Made by a program: the position numbers and the translations under genes. A model generated the notes under the pieces. It was not told where the DNA came from. It made no database searches and saw only the letters and a program-made list of their open reading frames with translations. A stretch of 64,000 bases of DNA from positions 124,001 through 188,000 of the forward strand of contig UEIF01000012.1 of assembly GCA_900468805.1 (NCBI GenBank). The letters run 5' to 3'. How positions within the stretch are numbered: position 1 is the stretch's first letter; each line of letters starts with the position of its first letter. This DNA is from Hyphomicrobiales bacterium (GTDB lineage: Bacteria; Pseudomonadota; Alphaproteobacteria; Rhizobiales; Rhizobiaceae). Positions 52,898 through 60,655 of this stretch are shown here, in pieces.

Positions 52898-53329
52898 TGT
52901 TCTCCCCTTTACGAAGCTCGACAAGTCCGAAGACGGTAGGAGAAGGGCATCCCTCGCAGTGACTATAGTGTGGCCAAGATGTCTGTGATCGGCATAGAAT
53001 CCAAAAACCAAGCTCTGAGTTCAAATCTCTTGACGAAGTGGGTGGCCGATCAGGTCGGATGCATCGCAAACGAGGCCGCCGTTCTGCAAGTACGGCGTGG
53101 GCGCTTCTGACGACCCGCAGGGTATAACCGTGGCCTCGATGTTGTTCTAATGTCAGGACCCTTCCCACTTCCCAGACATGAATTGGAAAGCGGTGAATCT
53201 AGCTGATTGAGCCGGTGTTGTTATGTAGCGCAAGCGCCACGGCGTCTGTCATAAAAATTATTATATTACTTTCGGTTGCATTTTGGTGCAAACATCGCAA
53301 TGATCATTCGGTGACCGGAGGTTCCAGCC
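52898..53329. promoter_or_regulatory. Control region of the YcaO-TfuA operon, with TTGCA-N6-TGCAA repeat
   Basis: 432 bases without a gene. The right end is AT-rich (ATAAAAATTATTATATTAC at about 53251-53269), likely promoter. It is followed by an inverted repeat TTGCA-TTTTGG-TGCAA at 53276-53291, 38 bases before the start codon of the XRE regulator. Position suggests autoregulation by that protein; this is inference. Confidence 0.5.
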
Positions 53330-53764
53330 ATGAAGGCCAAATCGCCCACATCGATCGATGTCTATGTCGGCAGCAGAGTAAGGGCGCGCCGCAAGCTGCT
53401 CAGGTTATCGCAGGTCGGACTTGCCGAACAGATCGGCGTCACCTTCCAGCAGATCCAGAAGTATGAAAAAGGCATAAACCGCATTGGCGCGAGCCGTCTG
53501 CAAACGATCGCCAAGACATTGGGTGTACCCGTTCAATTCTTCTTCGAAAATGACACGGAGCCTGCCGCCTACAGCCTCGTCAGCAACGGCCGCGATGACG
53601 TGAATGCTTTTTTGATGTCGAAGGATGCTCAGGCACTCAACCGCGCCTTCATGGCGATCGAGAGCCCCGAGATTCGGCAGAAGCTCATTGGCCTGGCCAA
53701 GAGCCTCGCCAGGAACACGACGTCCGACATTGATGCCGTCACCCACCCAGAGGCCGGAGCCTGA
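53330..53764 (+). CDS. XRE-family transcriptional regulator, PraR-like
   Basis: 144 residues. The helix-turn-helix is VRARRKLLRLSQVGLAEQIG, then TFQQIQKYEKGINRIGASRL, the exact style of the PraR/HipB-like XRE proteins of rhizobia (short variable start, HTH at about 12-70, helical tail). PraR proteins in rhizobia act on quorum-sensing and attachment genes; whether this paralogue does so is unknown. Only nine bases separate it from the next gene, so it heads the RiPP-type operon and probably regulates it. A good GGAGG precedes ATG 53330. Confidence 0.87.
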   Translation: MKAKSPTSIDVYVGSRVRARRKLLRLSQVGLAEQIGVTFQQIQKYEKGINRIGASRLQTIAKTLGVPVQFFFENDTEPAAYSLVSNGRDDVNAFLMSKDAQALNRAFMAIESPEIRQKLIGLAKSLARNTTSDIDAVTHPEAGA

Positions 53765-53773
53765 GGAATTTTC

Positions 53774-55615
53774 GTGATCCATCTCCAGACCTTTGGCGAG
53801 TTGCGACTGACGGACGGCCTCGGCACGCCGATCCGTTATCCGGTCAAGGCTCTGGTGATGTTGGCCTATCTTTATTGCTCGCCGGATCAGCAGCGAAGCC
53901 GACAAGAGCTTGCGCGGTTCTTGTGGAACGAGACAGGAGATCATCTTGCGGATCTCAATTTGCGCAAGCTGATTTCACGCATTCGCGACACAACGTCCAT
54001 AACCGACGAAAAGCTACTGAGTTTCGGGCCCCCTTTCGTCGGCCTGAACAAGAACATCCTATCGGTTGATCTCGACATATTGCGCCGGGAAGAGCAGCCG
54101 GTGGCGCAACTGGCCGTCGTCAGCGACCTGGTGCAACGTGGCTTCATTCCCGGTCTCAGCGCGTCAACCAAGGCAATCGATGGATGGATCGAGCGCGAAC
54201 GGCAGCTGCATTTGCTCACCCTGAGGGACATCTTCGTCAGGGCGGCGGATCATATTCGCAACGATGAGCAGCGCCGCCTTCTGCGACGCTCGGGTCTTCA
54301 ACTTCTTGAAGCCTTTCCCGGTGACGATCAGATCCGCTCTATCCTTCGTGGCACGGCAGATGATCATTCGCAAAGCCGCCCGCCGGCGGCGAGAGCCGTG
54401 GCAATGGCGCGCAGTCGCATCGTCGAGCAGCAAGACGCCGGCATGCCGCAAATCATAACCACAACATCTGCGCCGCGGCTGGTACTGCTGCCCCCCGGTG
54501 CGGCTGGCCTGACACGGGAGGCGGCAATTGCCGACGCCCTTATCGAGGATGTCACGATCGAGCTCTGCGCTCTACGCAACATATCCGTCGTCGCACCCCA
54601 TACGGCAGAGCAGATCCGCCGCGACTCCGACAAGGCGACCATCGTTCAGCGGCATTCGATTTCCTACCTCCTGGACACACGGCTTTCCGGAGAGGGGCTT
54701 TTTGCACAGCTTATCTATTTTCCAACCGACGAGATTTTGTGGGCAGCCCGATTTGACATGGCGGTCGAAACGCTGCCGACACAGAGGCGCTTGATCGCCC
54801 AAAAACTTGCCGATGCCGTCTCCGGACAATTGAAGCGAAACGAAAGCGTTCGCCTTCGTAACGAGGCGGATCCGCAAGCCTATCATTCCTATCTCATCGG
54901 CGCCGGCCTGCTCACCAAGCTCAGCCTGCCGGATATCCGGCGCGCACGGAAATCCTTCAAGCGCGCACTGCATTTTTCTCCGGACTATGCCCCTGCTTTC
55001 ACGGGTCTGTCACGGACATTCACCAGTGAGTGGCTGTTGACCACGCAAGGCGATCCCGCCCTGCTGCAGCTAGCGGAGGATCAAGCACTTCGGGCGATTG
55101 AGAGGGATTCAGAATCTGCAGCCGGGCATCGGGAACTTGGCGTAACGAAGCTTTACCAGGGTGCTGTCGATGACAGCGTTGCAGCACTCGACCTCGCCGA
55201 AAGCCTCAGCCCGCATTATGCCGATGTGATCTATAGCCATGCGGACACGCTGGTCCATGCATCGCGGCCGCAAGATGCGCTGGAGAAAATCAAGAAAGCG
55301 ATCTCGCTCAATCCGATCGCACCCGACGCCTACCTCTGGTGTGCGGCTGGGGCGAGCTACTTCCTCGAACACTACGAGGAAGCACTCGCCTATGTCGACC
55401 GGATGAAAGACAAGGCACCGGCCTATCGCATCGCGGCCGCCAGCTGCGCGATGATCGGCGATCGAAAACGGGCACAGTTTTATCGGCAACGCGCCGAGCT
55501 CCTCAATCCTGCTTTCGAGGTCGAGAAGTGGCTCGCCTTGGTGCCCTTCAAGGAGCAGTGGCAAAAAGAGCTTTACCGAGACGGTCTTTTCAAGGCCGGA
55601 TTTTCAAAAACCTGA
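53774..55615 (+). CDS. Winged-helix/TPR transcriptional activator (BTAD/CadC-like) of the YcaO operon
   Basis: 613 residues from GTG 53774 (GAGGAA upstream). Residues 1-95 form an OmpR-type winged helix as in SARP/BTAD regulators: LQTFGELRLTDGLGTPIRYP, then KALVMLAYLYCSPDQQRSRQ and the FLWNE segment. A helical part follows (to about 200), then a TolB/adenylate-cyclase-associated beta domain (RLVLLPPGAAGLTREAAIAD, with SYLLDTRLSGEGLFAQLIYF) and TPR-like helices to the end (about 360-590; RRARKSFKRALHFSPDYAPA, LEKIKKAISLNPIAPDAYLW). No membrane segment, so it senses a cytoplasmic signal. It sits between the XRE gene and the candidate precursor gene and likely activates the cluster. Confidence 0.85.
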   Translation: MIHLQTFGELRLTDGLGTPIRYPVKALVMLAYLYCSPDQQRSRQELARFLWNETGDHLADLNLRKLISRIRDTTSITDEKLLSFGPPFVGLNKNILSVDLDILRREEQPVAQLAVVSDLVQRGFIPGLSASTKAIDGWIERERQLHLLTLRDIFVRAADHIRNDEQRRLLRRSGLQLLEAFPGDDQIRSILRGTADDHSQSRPPAARAVAMARSRIVEQQDAGMPQIITTTSAPRLVLLPPGAAGLTREAAIADALIEDVTIELCALRNISVVAPHTAEQIRRDSDKATIVQRHSISYLLDTRLSGEGLFAQLIYFPTDEILWAARFDMAVETLPTQRRLIAQKLADAVSGQLKRNESVRLRNEADPQAYHSYLIGAGLLTKLSLPDIRRARKSFKRALHFSPDYAPAFTGLSRTFTSEWLLTTQGDPALLQLAEDQALRAIERDSESAAGHRELGVTKLYQGAVDDSVAALDLAESLSPHYADVIYSHADTLVHASRPQDALEKIKKAISLNPIAPDAYLWCAAGASYFLEHYEEALAYVDRMKDKAPAYRIAAASCAMIGDRKRAQFYRQRAELLNPAFEVEKWLALVPFKEQWQKELYRDGLFKAGFSKT

Positions 55616-55626
55616 AGGAGAATATT

Positions 55627-55845
55627 ATGGCAAAAGTTGTTGTATTGGGTGTAACAGGCGAAAAGGGACTCTGGCTCGTGGATATCGCCGCGGGCACAGT
55701 AACACCGGTGCAGGTGCCTGCCAGCGGCGATCTGGCGGCAGCCGTCAAGCAGCGCGATGCCGGCGGCGTATTCATCAAGAATGTCGATTTCGCAATTGCC
55801 GTCTCCTCGGCTGATACGGTCTTCTCCGGCCACGTGGACGGCTAA
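55627..55845 (+). CDS. 72-aa small protein, candidate substrate/precursor of the YcaO-TfuA enzymes
   Basis: ATG 55627 has AAGGAG seven bases upstream and lies 11 bases after the regulator stop. The product is MAKVVVLGVTGEKGLWLVDI, then alternating hydrophobic stretches, ending SSADTVFSGHVDG. It has no cysteine and no signal peptide, and ends in Gly. I know no family. Position directly before YcaO, size, and strong translation signal make it the most likely peptide acted on by YcaO-TfuA. A backbone thioamide needs no Cys or Ser, so the lack of cysteine does not argue against it. The alternative is a structural or regulatory small protein. Confidence 0.7.
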   Translation: MAKVVVLGVTGEKGLWLVDIAAGTVTPVQVPASGDLAAAVKQRDAGGVFIKNVDFAIAVSSADTVFSGHVDG

Positions 55846-55910
55846 GGCGCGCGACGCTGACCGGTCATTCCGACCTTTATTCCGACCGAACAATTGCGCC
55901 GCGGGACACA

Positions 55911-57050
55911 TTGTCCCGCGTCGCTCCCTATTTGGAGGCGATGGGTATCACCCGCCTGTCACGACAGACTGATCTCGATTGTGTCGGTCTTCCGGTCTGG
56001 TGCGCCTTTACCCCAAACTCCCGCTCCATTGTCATCGCGCAAGGCAAGGGACTTGAGGATATCGACGCCAAAGTCTCGGCGGCGATGGAGGCTCTGGAAC
56101 GCGCGGTAGCGGGCGAACCCATCACCGTCACCACTGTTTCGTCGGCAAGAGACCTGCGACGCCAGGGCGAATGCGCCGAACCGCTCGACTGCCTGATCGC
56201 AAGCGGCGAGCAAGCCGTAGGGGAAGACGAGCAATTGGCCTGGAGTCTGGCAACCGAGCTGCTTCACGACCAGCCGATTTACGTCCCGCAGGATGCCGCC
56301 CTCCTCGACCGAACACGGCATAACCGGTTCTGGATGTCGTCGGATGGTCTTGCCTCGGGCAACATCATGGAAGAAGCAATATTCCATGGCATTCTGGAGC
56401 GCATCGAACGCGACGCCCATGTGCTTTGGCAGATTGCCAGCGATGACAAGCGCGACGCATGCTGCGTCGATCCCAAGAGTTTTGGCGACGCCGCGCTCTC
56501 GGGCCTGATCGACAGGATCGAAGCCGCCGGGCTCGTCTTGAAACTCTTCGATATCACGAGCGATATCGGTATCCCCTGCTATACCGCGCTCGTCGCCCCG
56601 TCAACGGTCAACGGCAAAGTGCCGCTCCGGTTCGTCGAGGTCACCGGCGGCAGCGGCGCTCATCCCTGGGCCGTGCGGGCGGCAATCCGCGCCGTAACGG
56701 AAGCGCTTCAGTCTAGACTGACCTATATCAGCGGCGCCCGCGACGATGTCTGGCCCGAATTGTTCACGACGCCGCTTCCGGCACAAACCCGTAGCGCATT
56801 TCTCGCCACCCCCGTTTCTGTACCTGCGGCTGGCATCATAAGACCGGCCGGGAATATATCCGTCCTGTTGCGTGAACTGCTGACGAGACTTCGCGCCAGC
56901 GGGATCGGCTCGGTGATTGCCCTTCCCCTGGCGCCTGCGAACCTGCCATTTTCGGTGGTGAAGATATTCATACCCGATCTTGAGAACCCCGAGGGCAACA
57001 GGCTCCATCGTTTCGGCCAACGCGCCCTTGCAAGGGCGATGCGCTGGTGA
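55911..57050 (+). CDS. YcaO-domain ATP-dependent cyclodehydratase/thioamidation protein
   Basis: 379 residues from TTG 55911. The YcaO ATP/magnesium site is intact: SGNIMEEAIFHGILERIERD supplies the conserved Glu residues, and GGSGAHPWAVRAAIRAVTEA follows with its Glu. The C-terminal segment ends FGQRALARAMRW. YcaO enzymes phosphorylate a peptide amide oxygen; with TfuA the product in known cases is a thioamide. Homologous-looking sequence continues upstream of 55911 in frame (YSDRTIAPRDTLSRV), open back to 55815 but without ATG, GTG or TTG; a CTG at 55857 could be the real start. It overlaps tfuA by four bases. Confidence 0.9.
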   Translation: MSRVAPYLEAMGITRLSRQTDLDCVGLPVWCAFTPNSRSIVIAQGKGLEDIDAKVSAAMEALERAVAGEPITVTTVSSARDLRRQGECAEPLDCLIASGEQAVGEDEQLAWSLATELLHDQPIYVPQDAALLDRTRHNRFWMSSDGLASGNIMEEAIFHGILERIERDAHVLWQIASDDKRDACCVDPKSFGDAALSGLIDRIEAAGLVLKLFDITSDIGIPCYTALVAPSTVNGKVPLRFVEVTGGSGAHPWAVRAAIRAVTEALQSRLTYISGARDDVWPELFTTPLPAQTRSAFLATPVSVPAAGIIRPAGNISVLLRELLTRLRASGIGSVIALPLAPANLPFSVVKIFIPDLENPEGNRLHRFGQRALARAMRW

Positions 57051-57784
57051 AGGTCGTCTTCATTGGCCCGAGCTTGCCTGACGCAGCAAGCCACGCCGCT
57101 ACGGATGTCGTTTTCCGGCCCCCCGCTGTTCAGGGAGATGTGTTAAGGGCGGTGGAAGATGGCGCAAACATCATCGGTTTGGTCGATGGCGGCTTTGAAA
57201 ATACCGCGCCGGTTTGGCATAAGGAAATTCTCTTCGCTCTCTCCCTCAATGTCGCGGTCCTGGGCGCCGCCAGCATGGGCGCCTTGCGCGCCGCCGAATG
57301 CCAAGCGTTTGGAATGATCGGCGTTGGCCGGATTTTCAACGACTATGTCAGTGGAACAATCGTCGACGACGCCGATGTCGCGCTTCTGCACGAACCGATG
57401 GAATTGGGCGGCAGAGCGCTGACCGTGCCGATGGTCAATGTGAGAAGCACTTTGGACGAGATGGAAAGGCTGGAACTCTTCGACAAAGCCTTTCGCAAGG
57501 CTCTCGAACGAACCGCCGCAAACCTCTTCTTCAAGAAGAGAAGCTGGGCACTCATCGTTTCCGCATGTGCGGCAATACCGGCATCGCAAAAGCAGCATTG
57601 GCTGGCCATGCTGAAGACCCACGCGATCGATCAGAAACGGATCGATGCCTTGGCTCTTCTCGAAGCTGTTCGCGACGCGGATGATCAGCGCGTGCCGATA
57701 AATCGCCATTGGGAATTCAGGAAAACCACGCTGTGGTCAAAACAACTGTCCCGCTCAAAGACTTCGGTCATATTACACCCATAA
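57047..57784 (+). CDS. tfuA: TfuA-like protein (YcaO partner)
   Basis: 245 residues from GTG 57047, in the overlap GTGA with the YcaO stop. Core motifs of the TfuA family: VVFIGPSLPD (residues 3-12), FRPPAVQGDVLRAVEDGANI (23-42), GLVDGGFENTAPVWHKEILF (44-63) and GAASMGALRAAECQAFGMIG (73-92). Its name comes from the trifolitoxin locus of Rhizobium; in archaeal and actinobacterial systems TfuA works with YcaO to install peptide thioamides, probably by handling the sulfur donor. The C-terminal 60 residues (from about 185) are variable. Confidence 0.92.
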   Translation: MKVVFIGPSLPDAASHAATDVVFRPPAVQGDVLRAVEDGANIIGLVDGGFENTAPVWHKEILFALSLNVAVLGAASMGALRAAECQAFGMIGVGRIFNDYVSGTIVDDADVALLHEPMELGGRALTVPMVNVRSTLDEMERLELFDKAFRKALERTAANLFFKKRSWALIVSACAAIPASQKQHWLAMLKTHAIDQKRIDALALLEAVRDADDQRVPINRHWEFRKTTLWSKQLSRSKTSVILHP

Positions 57785-57858
57785 GGTGTTTCACGCGTTT
57801 TTCACGCACTTTAGTACTGAACTTTCCCTATGGTCATTCCGTCATCTGGAGAATCGAT

Positions 57859-58110
57859 ATGTCGGTCATAGGGTCGGGAAAGCTTCAGCACGCAGCGGCG
57901 ACAGCCATGGATGATCTTGACGAGCTCACGGCTTTGGCTCGGATGATCACCTATGCAAAGGCGGTGGCGGAAGATCTGAAGATCGAACTAGGCGCTCAGT
58001 CCCTCGACCTGGCGTTGACGGCGGTTACGCGGGAACTGCGCAGGGCGACGGATGCAGATCTTCCTGGTCTGGAACCGTTGCTCGCGGATGTGAGTATCGA
58101 GCTGCACTGA
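57859..58110 (+). CDS. Hypothetical 83-aa helical protein after tfuA
   Basis: ATG 57859, with CTGGAG upstream. The product is mostly alpha-helical and acidic: MDDLDELTALARMITYAKAV, then AEDLKIELGAQSLDLALTAV and RELRRATDADLPGLEPLLAD. No family recognised. 74 bases separate it from tfuA, and two copies of TTTCACGC (57789-57796 and 57800-57807) lie in that gap, so it may have its own promoter. It could be part of the same pathway (immunity, chaperone) or unrelated. The 225 bases after it show nothing. Confidence 0.5.
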   Translation: MSVIGSGKLQHAAATAMDDLDELTALARMITYAKAVAEDLKIELGAQSLDLALTAVTRELRRATDADLPGLEPLLADVSIELH

Positions 58111-58335
58111 TCGACCCTGCGACTAATATCTCGGTCATTGTTTCACTAAAACTCGTTGAGCGCTCTCTGATCCAAGATTCGTTGGCGCGGAAACAAAGCT
58201 GGCAGAACGGACTGGGACTCGGTGGCTGATTTCGCGCCTGTCGATGCGGTTCGCCGAAGGCTGCATCCAAACGATTCCGAGAAGGAATTCCGATCGCGCT
58301 TGGTGCTCAGGACGCGTCTTCGCGTCAAAATAAAG

Positions 58336-59427
58336 TCAGATCGTCAATTTTGAGTTCACCGCGATACTGTCGCGGCGAATGAACCGGCTTGGAATGACGA
58401 CGCGAAGTTCTCGCCTCTCTTCCGACTTTTCCATCCTGGCAATCAGGAATTCTGTCGCGGTCTCCCCCAGAGCCTCCATGGGTTGCTCAATCGTCGAGAG
58501 CGGAGGCGCGCAATATTCACAGACCGGAGATCCGTCGAACGAGACGATCGACAAGTCTTCAGGTACACGCCATCCCATCTTCTGAACCTTGCTCATGAAG
58601 GATATTGCCATATCGTCGCTCGTCGCCACGACAGCGGTCGGCTTTTCGTCGAGCTTTGCAAAGACCTCGGCAGCCTGCAGACCCGTTTCAAAACCGAACT
58701 GGAAGGTGAATTGGCCACCGGCGCGCGTGACATGCTGTTCGGAAAGCCCCGCCTCCTGCAAGGCCTCGACGAGACCGGCATAGCGTTCGATGTCGTGATA
58801 GTTGCCCGTCGGACCGGCGATGTAGAAGAAACGGCGGTGTCCGAGCGCCAGGAGCTCCCGACCAGCCTCTTTCACAGCCTGTCTGTCATTGGTGATGATG
58901 CTCGGAACAGAAGTGTCGCTCATGTCGAGTAGAAGCGAAACGATCGGCAGTCCGGCCTCGGCAAGCGATCTGTTGGCGACCACCGGCAGCTGCGATGACA
59001 GGATCAGCGCGCCCCTCACCGTCCCTCCGAAGGCAAGGTCAAGGATATGCCGCTCGGAACTTTCGTCGCGGTCGAGGTTGGCAATCATCAGATTGTAGCC
59101 GTTGCGGATGACTGTACGATTCACGGCCTCCAGAACCTGGGGGATGATCTGGGATGCGCCATAATGCAACGAACCCGGAAGGATGATCATGATCACGTTG
59201 GATTTGCCGACGCGCAGATTGCGGGCCGCGGCGTTGGGCGTGTAGCCAAGCTGTTCGGCTGCCGCTGCAATCCTTGCCCTGGTCTTTTCGTTGACTCGCC
59301 CCGGGTTGGCCAGAGCACGGCTGACGGTAGACGTCGCCACGCCGGCAAGGCGCGCGACGTCGGCCATCAGGGCAGATGATCCCTCTGTGGATAGGCTCTC
59401 TACGGTTTTCTTCATCATTCCATCCAC
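58336..59427 (-). CDS. LacI-family transcriptional repressor of the sugar operon
   Basis: 363 residues. The LacI HTH is LMADVARLAGVATSTVSRAL followed by ANPGRVNEKTRARIAAAAEQ and LGYTPNAAARNLR as hinge. The C-terminal sugar-binding domain follows (IIPQVLEAVNRTVIRNGYNL; LALGHRRFFYIAGPTGNYHD; LSIVSFDGSPVCEYCAPPLS). The start at 59427 has a second in-frame ATG at 59418 as alternative. It is divergent from the isomerase/ABC operon and two matching palindromes in the gap are its probable operators. Confidence 0.92.
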   Translation of the reverse strand: MDGMMKKTVESLSTEGSSALMADVARLAGVATSTVSRALANPGRVNEKTRARIAAAAEQLGYTPNAAARNLRVGKSNVIMIILPGSLHYGASQIIPQVLEAVNRTVIRNGYNLMIANLDRDESSERHILDLAFGGTVRGALILSSQLPVVANRSLAEAGLPIVSLLLDMSDTSVPSIITNDRQAVKEAGRELLALGHRRFFYIAGPTGNYHDIERYAGLVEALQEAGLSEQHVTRAGGQFTFQFGFETGLQAAEVFAKLDEKPTAVVATSDDMAISFMSKVQKMGWRVPEDLSIVSFDGSPVCEYCAPPLSTIEQPMEALGETATEFLIARMEKSEERRELRVVIPSRFIRRDSIAVNSKLTI

Positions 59428-59472
59428 TTAGCCCAGCGCTGGCGCGATCAACCACACCTACGATTCCTGTTA

Positions 59473-59488
59473 TAGCAAACGATTGCCA
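59473..59488. promoter_or_regulatory. Probable LacI operator 1 (imperfect 16-bp palindrome)
   Basis: TAGCAAACGATTGCCA matches the perfect palindrome at 59542 in 14 of 16 positions. It lies 46 bases from the LacI start and 69 bases from the centre of the second site, a spacing that allows looping and autoregulation. Confidence 0.6.
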
Positions 59489-59541
59489 AAAACCCGAAGA
59501 AATGGATTGCATATTTTATCGGCTTGTCTAATATCGAGGCA

Positions 59542-59557
59542 TGGCAATCGATTGCCA
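59542..59557. promoter_or_regulatory. Probable LacI operator 2 (perfect 16-bp palindrome)
   Basis: TGGCAATCGATTGCCA is a perfect palindrome with the central CG typical of LacI-family sites. A further half-site (ATTGCCAAT) abuts it. It lies 88 bases before the isomerase start codon, in the promoter area of the sugar operon. Confidence 0.75.
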
Positions 59558-59645
59558 ATTGCCAATACATTGAATAATCTCAATAAAATCTGGCGCGAAA
59601 AACTCTCTTCGCAACGGATAGCCTATGCCTATTGGAGGGACAGTA

Positions 59646-60599
59646 ATGGCCGCGAGTGATAATCTGCGTTTTGGTGTGGACCTGGTTACCTTCTTTCATC
59701 CGGGCTTCTGGGGCGTCGACAGCTATGACGCAATCGTCGAACATGCGAAGGCTCAGCCGCGGCAGTTCTGGGACAAGATCCTCGACAGTGTGCAAGCCTC
59801 GGGCGTGACCGGCGTCGAACTCACCTTCTCTCCCTTCAACTGGCAAGACGCGATCAAGACCTATGGGACTGTGGAGGCCTTCGGCGCCGAGCTATCCGCT
59901 CGCGGACTTCAACTGGCCTCCGGCTTCTTCGCGGAACTGGAGGCTTCCGGCGATTTCACCGAGGCTCCCGCACAGGCGGCCATCATCGCCAAGGCCGAAC
60001 AATATGCCGATTTCATTAAGGCGTCTGGCGGCGATATCATGGTCATCGGTGCGCCGATGCGCCAGACACCGGGCGAAGAGCCCGCGCATTTTCGCGATTT
60101 CGACCAGGCCAAGGTCATCGCCGATTTCCTGAACCGGCTAGGTGCCATCCTTTACAAGAAGGGCGTCAAGCTCGCCTTACACACGGAAGCGCATTCGATC
60201 TTTGCCGCTGCCCGCGACGTCGATCTTCTGATGCTGCTGACGGATCCGGCTTACGTGCATATGTGCCCGGACACGGCGCACATCATTCTCGAGGGTTCCG
60301 ACCCGATCCAGCTCGTCGATCGCCATCACGAGCGCATGATCATCGCCCACTGGAAGGATGCAACCGGCAAGATGCCAGCAGACACGCCGATCGGCGCAGA
60401 CATCCACGAGCGTCACCGTCCCTTTTTCTGCGGCTTCGGCCTTGGCCGCGTCGACTGGCCGGCCTGGATCCGCCTCTTGCGGGACCGCCAGTTCAATGGC
60501 TGGGCAATCCTCGAACTCGACGCCGCTGCCGATCCCGTTGGCGACATTGCCAATGGCCTGACCCTCGTGCGTCAGGCGCTGCTGCCGATCTATCGCTAA
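59646..60599 (+). CDS. Sugar phosphate isomerase/epimerase (xylose isomerase-like TIM barrel)
   Basis: 317 residues from ATG 59646, with GGAGGGA upstream (an ATG at 59625 lacks a good site). TIM-barrel metal ligands are visible: GVKLALHTEAHSIF (Glu, His), MCPDTAHIILEG (Asp, His), RMIIAHWKDATG (His) and WAILELDAAAD near the end. Such proteins isomerise or epimerise ketoses and inositol-type sugars (IolE/IolI-like). First gene of the operon; the cargo of the adjoining ABC system is likely its substrate or precursor. Confidence 0.85.
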   Translation: MAASDNLRFGVDLVTFFHPGFWGVDSYDAIVEHAKAQPRQFWDKILDSVQASGVTGVELTFSPFNWQDAIKTYGTVEAFGAELSARGLQLASGFFAELEASGDFTEAPAQAAIIAKAEQYADFIKASGGDIMVIGAPMRQTPGEEPAHFRDFDQAKVIADFLNRLGAILYKKGVKLALHTEAHSIFAAARDVDLLMLLTDPAYVHMCPDTAHIILEGSDPIQLVDRHHERMIIAHWKDATGKMPADTPIGADIHERHRPFFCGFGLGRVDWPAWIRLLRDRQFNGWAILELDAAADPVGDIANGLTLVRQALLPIYR

Positions 60600-60655
60600 C
60601 CGTAACCTTGCAACCAAACGGCCCCGCAAAGAGGGCCTATTCAAGAGGTGGAACA

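Noticed and set aside
60263..60655. N-terminal extension of the sugar-binding protein frame
   Set aside because: It overlaps the isomerase gene and precedes a clear signal peptide at ATG 60656 with its own ribosome site.
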